From positions 1 through 34,549 of IMG/VR virus record IMGVR_UViG_3300001450_000121: DNA of 34,549 nt; one strand, given 5' to 3'. How positions within the stretch are numbered: position 1 is the stretch's first letter; each line of letters begins with the position of its first letter. Made by a program: the position numbers and the translations under genes. Positions 1 through 9,077 of this stretch are shown in pieces. Below the pieces are notes generated by a model that was not told the DNA's origin, searched no databases, and saw only the letters and a list, made by a program, of their open reading frames with translations. The stretch comes from a virus.

Positions 1-1629
1 AACACAAACATACAAGCAATGAAGAAAATTAATGCAGATGCTATGAAAGATGTTATTAAGTTTTCAAAAGCAACAGGTATTGAAGCAGAAGGTGTTGCAG
101 AGCTTGTCAATTTGCAATTTGTTAAAACAGGTGAAACAAGTACAAAAATTTTAGACAATTTAGTTAATCATGCTCAAAAAATTGGAAATCAAGTAGGCAT
201 AGCAATGCAAGACTTGCTTGATGATACTACTCAGATAATTACAAATGTAGGATTTTTTACAAAAATTGGAGAAGGAGGCGCAACTAGATTGGCAGCGTCT
301 TTAAGACAGGTAGGTTTGTCAATACCTAGTTTTGAGTCAATGACAGGTGCTTTTAGAACTTTTGAAGGTGCTTCAAATATAATGAATGAGCTTTCTGCAG
401 GCTTTAATATTCAATTAGATTCTGTTGAAATGATGGCGCTTGCAAACGAAGACCCAGAAGAGTTTCAAAGAAGAATAAGAGAAGTAATAACCAGCCAGGC
501 AGGGGACTTTGAGTCAATGTCTGGTACACAGCAGCGATTATTAGCAAATACTCTTAAATTGCCAATGGCAGAAATGAAGACATTCATGAACACCAATCTT
601 CAAATGACTGACAGGGCAACAATGCAAGGAGAGTCTGCAAAAGCAGATGCAATGACACAGAGTGAAACAGCTGACGTAATGGCTCAGTCAACAATAAAGT
701 ATGCAAAGTCTGCAGAAGAGCTTGCTACAGCAGTCAAAGATCAAAGATTCTTATCAATAGCCCCTCAAATTAACAAACATGCTGAGTCTGTGGCTGGATA
801 TGGTTCTGCTATTCAAGGTGTACTAAGCAATACTTCAGCTTTTGGAAAAGTTTTAGAAGAAATGTCAGTAGGAAGTTTTGAAGTATATACAACAGCAGCA
901 GAAACAGCTGTAGAAGGACAGTTAGCCGTCGTTAGTGCTGGTGTCAAAGCCGGAGAAGAATTACTAAACTCACTTGCTGACAATATAAAGTCAGGAGCCG
1001 ATACTGTAGAAGGAGCCATGGAGGCTCTTAGGGAAGCAATTGCTGCTATGTTTAGTCCGAACTCGATGCCTAACATATACATGCCAGTCAAAGAAGGTAC
1101 TGAGTTTATGATAGGGTATCTTGAAAAAGATGCTTCACCTAGAATAGCTAACGGTCTTACCGGAGGATACGAAGGGTTAGGAGAAAGTACAACCGAGCAT
1201 ACAGGTGCGGAGTCTTTGCCAAAGTTTGCGAGAGCTTTAGGGCCAGGCCTTGAGTTTGTGACTAAAACAATTGAAGAAGCATCAGATGAAATAGGAAATA
1301 TGTACTTATCACCCGGAGGTGCTGAAATTCCTGAAGTTGAAGCGCCTAAAGCCAAAAGTGTTGCAGAATTACAAGAATCAATAGCTAAAGAGCTTAACAG
1401 ACAAATTTCTGAAACTGCATTAAGTGCTTCAGAGAGATCGCTAGGTGTTGCTTCTGGTATTGATTTAGAGTCTTTAAAAACAGCCATAGTCAGTGCAATC
1501 AGTACAGGCCTAGAAAATGCTGACCAGACTTCTAATATTACACTTGAAATTGATAAAAAGAAGCTTGCAGAAGTAATGATGACTGCAAAAACTTCAGATA
1601 GAAAATCATTTGCTTACGTTGTGACCTGA
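1..1629 (+). CDS. Tail tape-measure-like protein, 5'-truncated by window edge
   Basis: The frame is open from base 1, and the first ATG at 19 has no ribosome binding site, so the real start lies upstream and only the C-terminal part (about 542 aa) is seen. The protein is long, Ala/Glu/Ser-rich and mostly helical in character, with amphipathic stretches such as KSAEELATAVKDQ and GAMEALREAIAAM. It ends in a short polar segment (SNITLEIDKKKLAEVMM) of the kind found at the end of phage tape-measure proteins. Its place directly before baseplate genes fits that role, since the tape measure sets tail length and fills the tail tube. No catalytic motif is visible. The function is inferred from composition and context; another tail or baseplate structural protein remains possible. 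Confidence 0.55.
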   Translation, partial: NTNIQAMKKINADAMKDVIKFSKATGIEAEGVAELVNLQFVKTGETSTKILDNLVNHAQKIGNQVGIAMQDLLDDTTQIITNVGFFTKIGEGGATRLAASLRQVGLSIPSFESMTGAFRTFEGASNIMNELSAGFNIQLDSVEMMALANEDPEEFQRRIREVITSQAGDFESMSGTQQRLLANTLKLPMAEMKTFMNTNLQMTDRATMQGESAKADAMTQSETADVMAQSTIKYAKSAEELATAVKDQRFLSIAPQINKHAESVAGYGSAIQGVLSNTSAFGKVLEEMSVGSFEVYTTAAETAVEGQLAVVSAGVKAGEELLNSLADNIKSGADTVEGAMEALREAIAAMFSPNSMPNIYMPVKEGTEFMIGYLEKDASPRIANGLTGGYEGLGESTTEHTGAESLPKFARALGPGLEFVTKTIEEASDEIGNMYLSPGGAEIPEVEAPKAKSVAELQESIAKELNRQISETALSASERSLGVASGIDLESLKTAIVSAISTGLENADQTSNITLEIDKKKLAEVMMTAKTSDRKSFAYVVT

Positions 1630-1637
1630 GAAGATAA

Positions 1638-1886
1638 ATGAAATACTACCAACAAATACTAGACGACCTTTGCAAACAAAAAGATATTTTTTGTGAAGGA
1701 ATGTCAGAAGAAGAAATTAAAGAAATAGATACTTATTTAGAAGAAGTTGTAAAAGAAATGGCTTCTTTCTTAGAAAATGTTGATCATATTGCTGAGGATC
1801 CACAAAAAAGAAAACGTGCAGCAGAACTTTTTAAAAATGAAATTAAGGAACAAGGATGGCAAGAGAAACTTTCAAAGATTTCTTAA
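1638..1886 (+). CDS. Small acidic helical protein of unknown function
   Basis: An 82-aa protein rich in Glu and Lys with a heptad-like helical pattern and no membrane segment or signal peptide. It starts 8 bases after the tape-measure-like stop, with a weak GAGAAG preceding the ATG, and its last 31 bases overlap the start of the large baseplate gene. This indicates one co-transcribed and probably translationally coupled tail cluster. I do not recognise the family. The position between tape measure and baseplate genes suggests a tail assembly factor or small tail component, but nothing in the sequence proves it. Confidence 0.6.
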   Translation: MKYYQQILDDLCKQKDIFCEGMSEEEIKEIDTYLEEVVKEMASFLENVDHIAEDPQKRKRAAELFKNEIKEQGWQEKLSKIS

Positions 1887-4800
1887 GAAATGAATCCCTA
1901 CCTGCTGGAAAAGAAAATCCAGAGGGCATGATCAGCTACACAGTTGATGGCATTGCAGCGTTTGGAGATTCGTCTGGTTTAGGTTTGGAAACAAATACTG
2001 GCCAGCCGCTTGTAGGTTTTGATGCTGCAGACCCTGATTCTGGTTTAACCGGTAGATTTTTAGATCACATAGTTAGAGAAGAAAATAATTTTTACAACTT
2101 CAAGAGAGGAAATTCTGAAGTTAATGCTGGAAATAGAGGTGATCATTTACAAGATCAAGATAGCTTTTTAGCAGGACCTTCTGACCCTAAGGGTTTACCT
2201 TATGTACCTCAAGGCACAGTAGAAGATGGACTACTAGAAGAGTACAGTAATAGTAGAAACTTTGAAGACATAACTTCAAACAACCCTAACACAGTAAGCC
2301 TAGATTCAATAATAAGCAAGGTTGACGGAGCACCGCGTGGTCCTGGATCTGAAAATGGACCATTTAATCAAAGAAGAGGCGCAAATGAGTTGTTAAAAGA
2401 CTTATATGTGTCGGAAGACGGAACAGGCCCTACTGACTTTGTAGTTAAAGCATCAGTTGAGTCTCTTAAAAGAAACAATAGATTTAACATTGAAAACAAT
2501 TATTTAGAAACCAATACTTTTCCTGCAAGATCAGATATAGATTCAAATATAAATATGACAATACCTGGCTATAGAGGCATAGATCAAGATGGCGACGGCA
2601 GACGTGACGAAAGAATAGTTTCAAGTACTTCGCTAGATGACCTTAAAAACATTGGATCTTCATTGCTTCTCAGGGCGTCAGGATATGATATAAAAACAAG
2701 CCCAGGAAAAGACTTAGAAGTTGTTGAATCAACATTGTCAAATATTGCGTCAGGAGATCTTGAAGAATCACTTTACACTCAAAAGAAAGTAATGTCCAGA
2801 CTTCTTGCAATGAATGCTACAGGTTTTCCGGCGACTGATCCGCTAGGTGTTTCTGTAAGAGCAGGAACAGGCATTGACCTTGACTATTCAAACGAAGAGT
2901 CGAAAAACTCTAATTCTTTTGGGTCAACTTACAACGATGCTGTTAGATTTACTGACTATTCTAGAGCGCTAAGGATTAAAACTGCCTTTAGATTAGTCGC
3001 AGTAGTAAGTGCTGCTAAAATACTTTTTGAATCAATTACAGATGAGTTAAGCACAAAAGAAATTAAAAAAATAAAAGAAGACATAAAAACCATAGCTAAG
3101 AAGACAGACAAGGTACAGGCAGGAAAGCTTATTTTAGGGCAAAGTAGAAATTCAACAAGGTTTGTTGCCAAAAACTACTTTATGAATAATCTTCTGACAG
3201 TGACATCGTTTAACTACGAAGAGTGTTTTAATGAAGGGCTTTTTGCTTTGTTTGGTAATAAGTCTGGCGAAGATTTAACAAAAGACGCTTTAGACGCAAA
3301 CTCTACTAGCAAAGGTGCAAGTGTTAGAAAACTAGATTTTTCTGACTCACCTGGTTTTTGGCACGCTGTTTCAAACTCAATTATGAATTCTTTAGATGGA
3401 TTTTCTGGCAACTTAGAAAACATTGGCGCGCCAAATAATGGTGACACAGAATCTGAAAAAGCTGCTATATCAAGGCTGCTTAATGAAAATGATAAAATTC
3501 TTAAGGTTGTAAATATTATTGCGATTATAGGTGAGAAAAGTCTTCATGCAAAAAATGCTGTTAAAAATGCAAAGCTAAAAAATATAGAACTTACAAGAGA
3601 TCCGGACGCTCTTCCAAACTTACCTGGTCATAGAGTTGGAAAGAGCAGAATAGGAAAACAACCAGGCTCTTCAAGTGCTATGAATCCATCAATGGGCAAT
3701 GAAACAACACTCGCTTGGGAGCAGAGCAGTGTGCCTTCTATGTACTTGCTTCCAATGAATATTATTCGAGCTGCCCAGACTCTAAATAACTCTTTCTCAG
3801 GCGAAAATCCTATGCATGGAATGCTAGGTAGTAGAATGGTTAGAAATACGTATACTGGGCTTGATACAGACGGGTCAGCTGCTAGAATACCAGGGCGTGT
3901 AGCAAAGATTGTTGAAGATCGACTAGACGCTGAATATGTTCCTTTTTACTTTCATGATTTAAGAACAAATGAAATTGTATCTTTTCATGCATTTTTATCA
4001 CAGCTAACAGATACAATTAGCCCACAATATACTCAAACATCTGCATTTGGTCGAATGGATCCTGTTCAAACTTATCAGAGTACAACAAGATCTCTAAGCG
4101 TAGGTTTTACTGTTTACGCAACAAACAGAGAAGACTTTGATGAAATGTGGTACAAGATTAACAAGCTTGTGACAATGTTGTATCCTCAGTGGACAGCAGG
4201 TACGCTTGTCCAAGGAAGCCGAGGTGATCTATTTGGAGACCCGCCTAGTTTTTACCAGCCTATGAGTCAAGTCATTGGTGCGTCGCCTCTAATACGTCTT
4301 CGAGTTGGAGATGTAATTAAATCAAACTATTCAAAATTTGGGTTAGCAAGAACTTTTGGAATAGGTGACACGGGGATAAACGCAAGAATAAATGAAAAAA
4401 CTTCTGGTGCTTTGAGCGATCCAACGACAATTGGCGGCTCTATATTTTCTGAAATTGTTACAGTAGTCAGAGAAGCAGCAATAACAATTCTTGTAGGTGT
4501 GTTTGGCTCACCACAGGGTCTACTTCAGATGCTTTCAACTGACGCACAAGAAATAGAGTCTGTTATGGGTAGAGTTGCTGCCCTAGGGGCTACTGATGCT
4601 GCGGCATCCGCTCTTTCTGAAATTCTTGTAAACGGTTTTGCAAACCCTCTAATGACAGCACAAATTATCGATAATATGAAAGATCCCAATGTTTCTGGCG
4701 AAGATAAAAATCTACCTAAAGCATTTAAATATTTAAATCCAAACTTTATAGATGGATACTTTTGTGAAGACGATGGAAAAACTTACTTTACAACAAAGCG

Positions 4801-5512
4801 AGTAATAATAGATGTTTTAGAAACAGTAAAAGGTACAGATGACAAGTTTTACTTTAAAGCAGAAGTAAAAGACAAGACCGCAGGTGAGCTATTTCAAAAG
4901 AAAATCTTAATTAGACATGAAGATATATTTAATAGCCCGACTAGAACATTTAGCACTTCTTTAGCAGGAATACTTTTTGGCATTGGATCTCTAGACGCAG
5001 CCGGGGCACTAAATCTTGCAGCCCGAGCAGTATTTGGTGGCGGTCAAGCAGGTGGAGCGCTGACAGGTACAGTTAATTTTGCAACAAGTTTCTTGTCGTT
5101 TCTAATAGAAAACCCAGAGACTGTATTTATGAGACCAGAAGTCAACCCTTTTGTTCGTGCATTTAAATCTACTCGAGGACGAGGACTGGCGGGTGTTATG
5201 AAAGGTATTAACTTTAACTGGCTTGAGGACAACATTCCTTGGGAAACTGACTTTAATGCTCGTGCACCAATTGGATGTAACATAAGCTTTCAGTTTGATG
5301 TCATACATGACTTACCACCCGGTCTTGATCACACTGGCTATAACAGAGCACCACTCTATAATGTTGGTGAAATAATGAGAAGCATATCAGGCGACCCTTA
5401 CGAAGAAGTCATATCAGAATCAGAACTTAACTTTAGAAAAGCAGGTAATCGAGGCGTTTTCCTTGACGGTGAACAGTATAGAACTCAAGGCACAGAAAAA
5501 GGTAAGAAATAA
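1856..5512 (+). CDS. Large baseplate / tail structural protein (1218 aa)
   Basis: A 1218-aa structural protein. The ATG at 1856 follows an AAGGAACAAGG-type ribosome binding site inside the previous gene. The first ~350 residues are polar and Gly/Asp/Asn-rich with EF-hand-like DQDGDGRRDE near residue 245. Around residues 728-780 there is a segment (PVQTYQSTTRSLSVGFTVYA, then a WYKINKLVTMLYP stretch) typical of baseplate/tail proteins that pair with LysM/gp53-type proteins. A small beta-rich region with alternating charged residues lies near 960-1025. The C-terminal segment (FDVIHDLPPGLDHTGYNRAP) also has the look of phage tail proteins. It is followed at once (TAATG) by the gp53/LysM-like gene. 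The structural role is well supported by context; the exact baseplate position is not. Confidence 0.7.
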   Translation: MARETFKDFLRNESLPAGKENPEGMISYTVDGIAAFGDSSGLGLETNTGQPLVGFDAADPDSGLTGRFLDHIVREENNFYNFKRGNSEVNAGNRGDHLQDQDSFLAGPSDPKGLPYVPQGTVEDGLLEEYSNSRNFEDITSNNPNTVSLDSIISKVDGAPRGPGSENGPFNQRRGANELLKDLYVSEDGTGPTDFVVKASVESLKRNNRFNIENNYLETNTFPARSDIDSNINMTIPGYRGIDQDGDGRRDERIVSSTSLDDLKNIGSSLLLRASGYDIKTSPGKDLEVVESTLSNIASGDLEESLYTQKKVMSRLLAMNATGFPATDPLGVSVRAGTGIDLDYSNEESKNSNSFGSTYNDAVRFTDYSRALRIKTAFRLVAVVSAAKILFESITDELSTKEIKKIKEDIKTIAKKTDKVQAGKLILGQSRNSTRFVAKNYFMNNLLTVTSFNYEECFNEGLFALFGNKSGEDLTKDALDANSTSKGASVRKLDFSDSPGFWHAVSNSIMNSLDGFSGNLENIGAPNNGDTESEKAAISRLLNENDKILKVVNIIAIIGEKSLHAKNAVKNAKLKNIELTRDPDALPNLPGHRVGKSRIGKQPGSSSAMNPSMGNETTLAWEQSSVPSMYLLPMNIIRAAQTLNNSFSGENPMHGMLGSRMVRNTYTGLDTDGSAARIPGRVAKIVEDRLDAEYVPFYFHDLRTNEIVSFHAFLSQLTDTISPQYTQTSAFGRMDPVQTYQSTTRSLSVGFTVYATNREDFDEMWYKINKLVTMLYPQWTAGTLVQGSRGDLFGDPPSFYQPMSQVIGASPLIRLRVGDVIKSNYSKFGLARTFGIGDTGINARINEKTSGALSDPTTIGGSIFSEIVTVVREAAITILVGVFGSPQGLLQMLSTDAQEIESVMGRVAALGATDAAASALSEILVNGFANPLMTAQIIDNMKDPNVSGEDKNLPKAFKYLNPNFIDGYFCEDDGKTYFTTKRVIIDVLETVKGTDDKFYFKAEVKDKTAGELFQKKILIRHEDIFNSPTRTFSTSLAGILFGIGSLDAAGALNLAARAVFGGGQAGGALTGTVNFATSFLSFLIENPETVFMRPEVNPFVRAFKSTRGRGLAGVMKGINFNWLEDNIPWETDFNARAPIGCNISFQFDVIHDLPPGLDHTGYNRAPLYNVGEIMRSISGDPYEEVISESELNFRKAGNRGVFLDGEQYRTQGTEKGKK

Positions 5513-5802
5513 TGGGTATATCTAGATATAATTTTGTTAAAAGAATTCCAGGTGGAATCTCAATTAGCAGCGCTAGTTTTGTAATATTTAATGCTGTTTC
5601 TAGAGGCATAATTTCTACAAACAACATTGTAATGGACGAAGGTAGAAGATTAGACCAAATAGCAGGAGAACAATACGGCGATGCCGGGTACTGGTGGGTT
5701 ATTGCAGCTGCAAGTGGGATTGGATGGGGTCTTCAAGTTCCGCCTGGAACACTTGTAAAGGTTCCAAATTCTTTAGATAAAGTAATAGGATTGCTGATAT
5801 GA
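5512..5802 (+). CDS. Baseplate wedge protein, gp53/LysM-like
   Basis: A 96-aa protein with a LysM/tail-protein-X-type core at residues 45-86: RRLDQIAGEQYGDAGYWWVI, followed by a Gly-rich turn and QVPPGTLVKVP. The pattern D-x-I-A-x-x-x-Y-G-D, an aromatic WWVI helix and a closing PPGT-LVKVP strand is typical of the small LysM-like proteins of contractile tails (T4 gp53 relatives), which bind in the baseplate wedge or hub periphery. The start codon overlaps the upstream stop (TAATG) behind AAAGGTAAG, and its own stop overlaps the next gene (ATGA), so the three baseplate genes are translationally coupled. Confidence 0.75.
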   Translation: MGISRYNFVKRIPGGISISSASFVIFNAVSRGIISTNNIVMDEGRRLDQIAGEQYGDAGYWWVIAAASGIGWGLQVPPGTLVKVPNSLDKVIGLLI

Positions 5803-8800
5803 GTAACAGTTCTGATCTTAGAAACTATAACGTTGCTTTTGAAATATTTCTTGATGCAATTGATCAATACAGCAAGTTTGTTACCGGACTAGACAGCGGT
5901 CTTTTTAGAAGGTACGACTTAGAGCAAACGCAAAAATTTCCTGATCAAGAAGATGAAGAATCAAAAAAGCTTTTAACAAGTATTTTAGACAGGACTGTTG
6001 GTGCTCATTCTTTTCTTGGAATGGAAACAGTATTAGAAAAGATAGCGGTGACAGACAGACGCGATTTTATTCTAAGCTGTTATTCTTTTGGCACAGGAGA
6101 TATCAAGCACAATCAGACTTTTGAAAATGAATCTTTGAGAGCGTCTGGCACCTTGGAACCAGAAGATTCTTTGATCTCAATTTATGACGTAGTTAATACC
6201 AACTTTAAAAAGATCGATCCCAAGCTAACTGCACTACCTGAAGATTTTATAAATCAAGCTACAAGCCCTAGCGAAGTTCATCGATTTGAAAAACCTACAC
6301 TTTCTGCCCATGTTATTAGAAAGTCTCAATACAGTCCTACAAACAGACAAGCAAGACATTTACCTATCTTTTTAAATGCAATTAGTGACATTGAGATGTC
6401 AAGGTGTACTCCCTACTTAGATGTAAAATTCATTCACTCGAGAAATTTGGCCGCAGGTCTAGACATTATTGCAAATCCAAAAATGTCGTACACGAGGCTT
6501 TTTAGGTTTGCAGCAAATGATACTTTTGATAATACAACTCCTTTAAATAGTAACTTAACAGATGCAAGTGAAATCGGACTAGATAGTTTTTCTTATATGA
6601 ATCTTTTTACTTCACCACAAACAATGGTCAATGCTGATATTAATTCAAGTAACAACTCTTTTTCTAATATTACAGCATTTTCAGGAGAAGACGAAGATGA
6701 AAGACCTACTTCTAAAAATGTACTAGATCCTTTTCAACCTTTACTTTCTTTAATATCGTTTGATGTAACAGAATCAGGTGGTGGCAAAGAAGGTTTTATG
6801 TCTAGCAAGCGTGCTTCTTTAAAAATTAAACTACATGACAAATCTAGAATGGCTGATATATCTCCTCTGATAGCAGTTAACGAATTTGCATTTACAGATT
6901 TTTCTATAGAGTTTGGATGGTCACACCCAGACAGCAAGCTGACTTCTGATAATACTATCGGTAAATACATTAACAACCTTAGAAGCATCAATACCTACGA
7001 TCTAATAAGTTCCAGCTACAGTTTTGGAAAAGATAATACTGTAGATATTACCCTTGAGTTGGTAACGAAAGGTGCAAGTCACATTATACCACTTGTATCA
7101 GCGTATAGCGGATATTATCAAAACATTGGTGTTTTTAAGGGTGTTATAAATGCTGCTATCGGTGTAATGGAAGGTCCTAGCGGAGAAAAAAATATTAGAA
7201 AAAGAAGAGATTTATTACCAAAAGTAAGACAGCGGCAAACAAAGTTGTCTTCGCTTAGTAGATTAACACCTTTTGAAAACTTAAAAAAAATCAAAGCGAT
7301 GGTAGATCAAATAGACGCTTCTAATATTACCAAAGACATAGAAGAATTTTATAAAGATTTAAAAACTTTGCTTAACGAAGGCGCTCAAGATACAAGCGGA
7401 GAAACCATAGATCCAGGCATAAGTGATAAAGTTACTGGATTTTTTGCGTCGCCAGGTGATGTTTTTGAATCAAAGTGGGCAAGTTTAGATAACACCCCAG
7501 ATCCTTTTGCATATGCTTCCAGGTTTGAAGACGTTCAAACTTCGGCTTTCTGGCGAGGTGAAAGTAAAACACCTCATGATTCTTTTAGTACTTTTTATAG
7601 TAATCCACAAATGCCTCATGTTACTCTCGGAAAGTTAATTACAAAATTTGTTGCATTTCCTCTTTCTACTTGTGGTATCTATGACGAAGTTCAAGTTTAC
7701 TTTTATCCTGTTAATCACCACGCTGCTGGTGCAAGAAGGCATACAACAGCCAGCTTACCAATAGATCAAAACTTGCTTAAAGAGCAAATAGATAAAAAAA
7801 TATCAAGTATTGACTCAAATGAAAATCCAAATGCAGGGCTTGCTGTTAATGGGTTTATTGCACTATGTCAAAACATTCTGAGAAGAAAAGAAATTTCTGC
7901 TTATGGTTTGCAAGAAACAGGCGGCACACATACAGGTTTTCCTGCTGATAATATTAAAAAAGGATTTTTAGAATCATCTCATGAAGAAAAAATTGAATTT
8001 TTAACCTCACTAGAAGCAGCCGCGCCTAGCTCTCCAACTGGTGCAATTGAAGATGAATTATGGCAGTATAAATATACACCTACACCTGGCGCAAGTCCTG
8101 AGGTGGTGTCAGAAGAAGAGCAAGAAGCAATTAATAAATTTTTAAAAGGAATTGAAGAACTAGGCGTTCAAAGTTTAGCAAATAAATTAAGTAGCATATA
8201 CGGACCGGGCCGCGCAGCCGGTGAAGCTAGCGATGACGGAGTATCTTTGCTTGCAAGAGGAACTACATTTCAGCCAATTGATTTACAAGTATTTTTTGAA
8301 GTGACACCTATCGTTGATGAAGCTGCAATTGGAGAGTCTGTTGCTTTGGACTCTTTTTCTAAAATACTTAAAAGTATTAAAGGAGAAGACATTTTAGATA
8401 TTGACGGGCTTCTAACAGACAAGGTGCTTTTAAGAATACATATATTTGATAGCAATACTCTATCAAATTCAGATCCAGCTGTGTTGGGGCTAGATACAAA
8501 CGAAGACGGCGCAATTATTGAAGGGTCTGAAACTGACTCTGCAACTTCAGAACTGATGGAAGAAGCTAGAAAAAATAAAAACAACTTTGACTTTTGGAAG
8601 TCAATACTAAATTCTAAGTTTCCAACAATTACACATGGCCAGTCTAGTAGTGTTATTAAGAGTATTGATATTAATTCAAATATACCCAGCAACATATTAG
8701 ATATGTACATAGTCGATTCATACGAACAAAGAATTGGAAAACAGACAGCCGAGGAGGCTGAAAATCAATGGGATGAAGCGACATTTTTTCCTTCAAATGT

Positions 8801-9029
8801 TTCTATTCAAATGATGGGAAACCCAATGATTAACAGAGGCACTGTTTTCTTTGTTGACTTTATGACAAAGACCAATTTGGACAATTTATATGCGACCAAT
8901 CAGGTTACTCATACCATCGCTCCTGGTAATTTTACAACAACATTAAGTTGTCTTCCATACGGTCAAGGAAGAGTTTCAGCAGCAAGAAATAATATGCTTA
9001 AGAAGATAGATGATCTTGCAAAAAGCTAA
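5799..9029 (+). CDS. Baseplate hub-like structural protein (1076 aa)
   Basis: A 1076-aa protein overlapping the gp53-like gene by 4 bases. Near residues 308-400 it has a beta-rich hub-type region (SLISFDV..., SLKIKLHDKSRM, FSIEFGWSHPD). The C-terminal ~75 residues (SIQMMGNPMINRGTVFFVDF, then YATNQVTHTIAPGNFTTTLS) match the general pattern of hub proteins of contractile tails (gp27/gpD type), where a final barrel reads G-N-P-x-I-x-x-G and V-x-H-x-I-x-x-G-x-F-x-T. It would form part of the central hub around the spike. No lysozyme or spike motif is visible. The insert between ~440 and 1000 is large compared with T4 gp27 (391 aa), so extra domains are likely. Confidence is good for a structural role and moderate for hub. 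Confidence 0.65.
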   Translation: MSNSSDLRNYNVAFEIFLDAIDQYSKFVTGLDSGLFRRYDLEQTQKFPDQEDEESKKLLTSILDRTVGAHSFLGMETVLEKIAVTDRRDFILSCYSFGTGDIKHNQTFENESLRASGTLEPEDSLISIYDVVNTNFKKIDPKLTALPEDFINQATSPSEVHRFEKPTLSAHVIRKSQYSPTNRQARHLPIFLNAISDIEMSRCTPYLDVKFIHSRNLAAGLDIIANPKMSYTRLFRFAANDTFDNTTPLNSNLTDASEIGLDSFSYMNLFTSPQTMVNADINSSNNSFSNITAFSGEDEDERPTSKNVLDPFQPLLSLISFDVTESGGGKEGFMSSKRASLKIKLHDKSRMADISPLIAVNEFAFTDFSIEFGWSHPDSKLTSDNTIGKYINNLRSINTYDLISSSYSFGKDNTVDITLELVTKGASHIIPLVSAYSGYYQNIGVFKGVINAAIGVMEGPSGEKNIRKRRDLLPKVRQRQTKLSSLSRLTPFENLKKIKAMVDQIDASNITKDIEEFYKDLKTLLNEGAQDTSGETIDPGISDKVTGFFASPGDVFESKWASLDNTPDPFAYASRFEDVQTSAFWRGESKTPHDSFSTFYSNPQMPHVTLGKLITKFVAFPLSTCGIYDEVQVYFYPVNHHAAGARRHTTASLPIDQNLLKEQIDKKISSIDSNENPNAGLAVNGFIALCQNILRRKEISAYGLQETGGTHTGFPADNIKKGFLESSHEEKIEFLTSLEAAAPSSPTGAIEDELWQYKYTPTPGASPEVVSEEEQEAINKFLKGIEELGVQSLANKLSSIYGPGRAAGEASDDGVSLLARGTTFQPIDLQVFFEVTPIVDEAAIGESVALDSFSKILKSIKGEDILDIDGLLTDKVLLRIHIFDSNTLSNSDPAVLGLDTNEDGAIIEGSETDSATSELMEEARKNKNNFDFWKSILNSKFPTITHGQSSSVIKSIDINSNIPSNILDMYIVDSYEQRIGKQTAEEAENQWDEATFFPSNVSIQMMGNPMINRGTVFFVDFMTKTNLDNLYATNQVTHTIAPGNFTTTLSCLPYGQGRVSAARNNMLKKIDDLAKS

Positions 9030-9042
9030 TTTAAAACAAGCA

Positions 9043-9072
9043 TGTAAAATAGAAAATATTAACGCTATACTT
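9043..9072 (+). promoter_or_regulatory. Promoter before the mini DNA polymerase gene
   Basis: ATGTAA (9043-9048), an 18-base spacer and TATACT (9067-9072) form a sigma70-type promoter. The -35 resembles the TTGTAA boxes found elsewhere in this window. The expected start site, 6-7 bases past the -10, falls at or next to the ATG at 9078. Confidence 0.45.
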
Positions 9073-9077
9073 TCTTT

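Noticed and set aside
2549-2556. TATAAATA on the + strand inside the baseplate gene (another near 8067)
   Set aside because: Inside coding sequence with no gene start nearby; probably chance.
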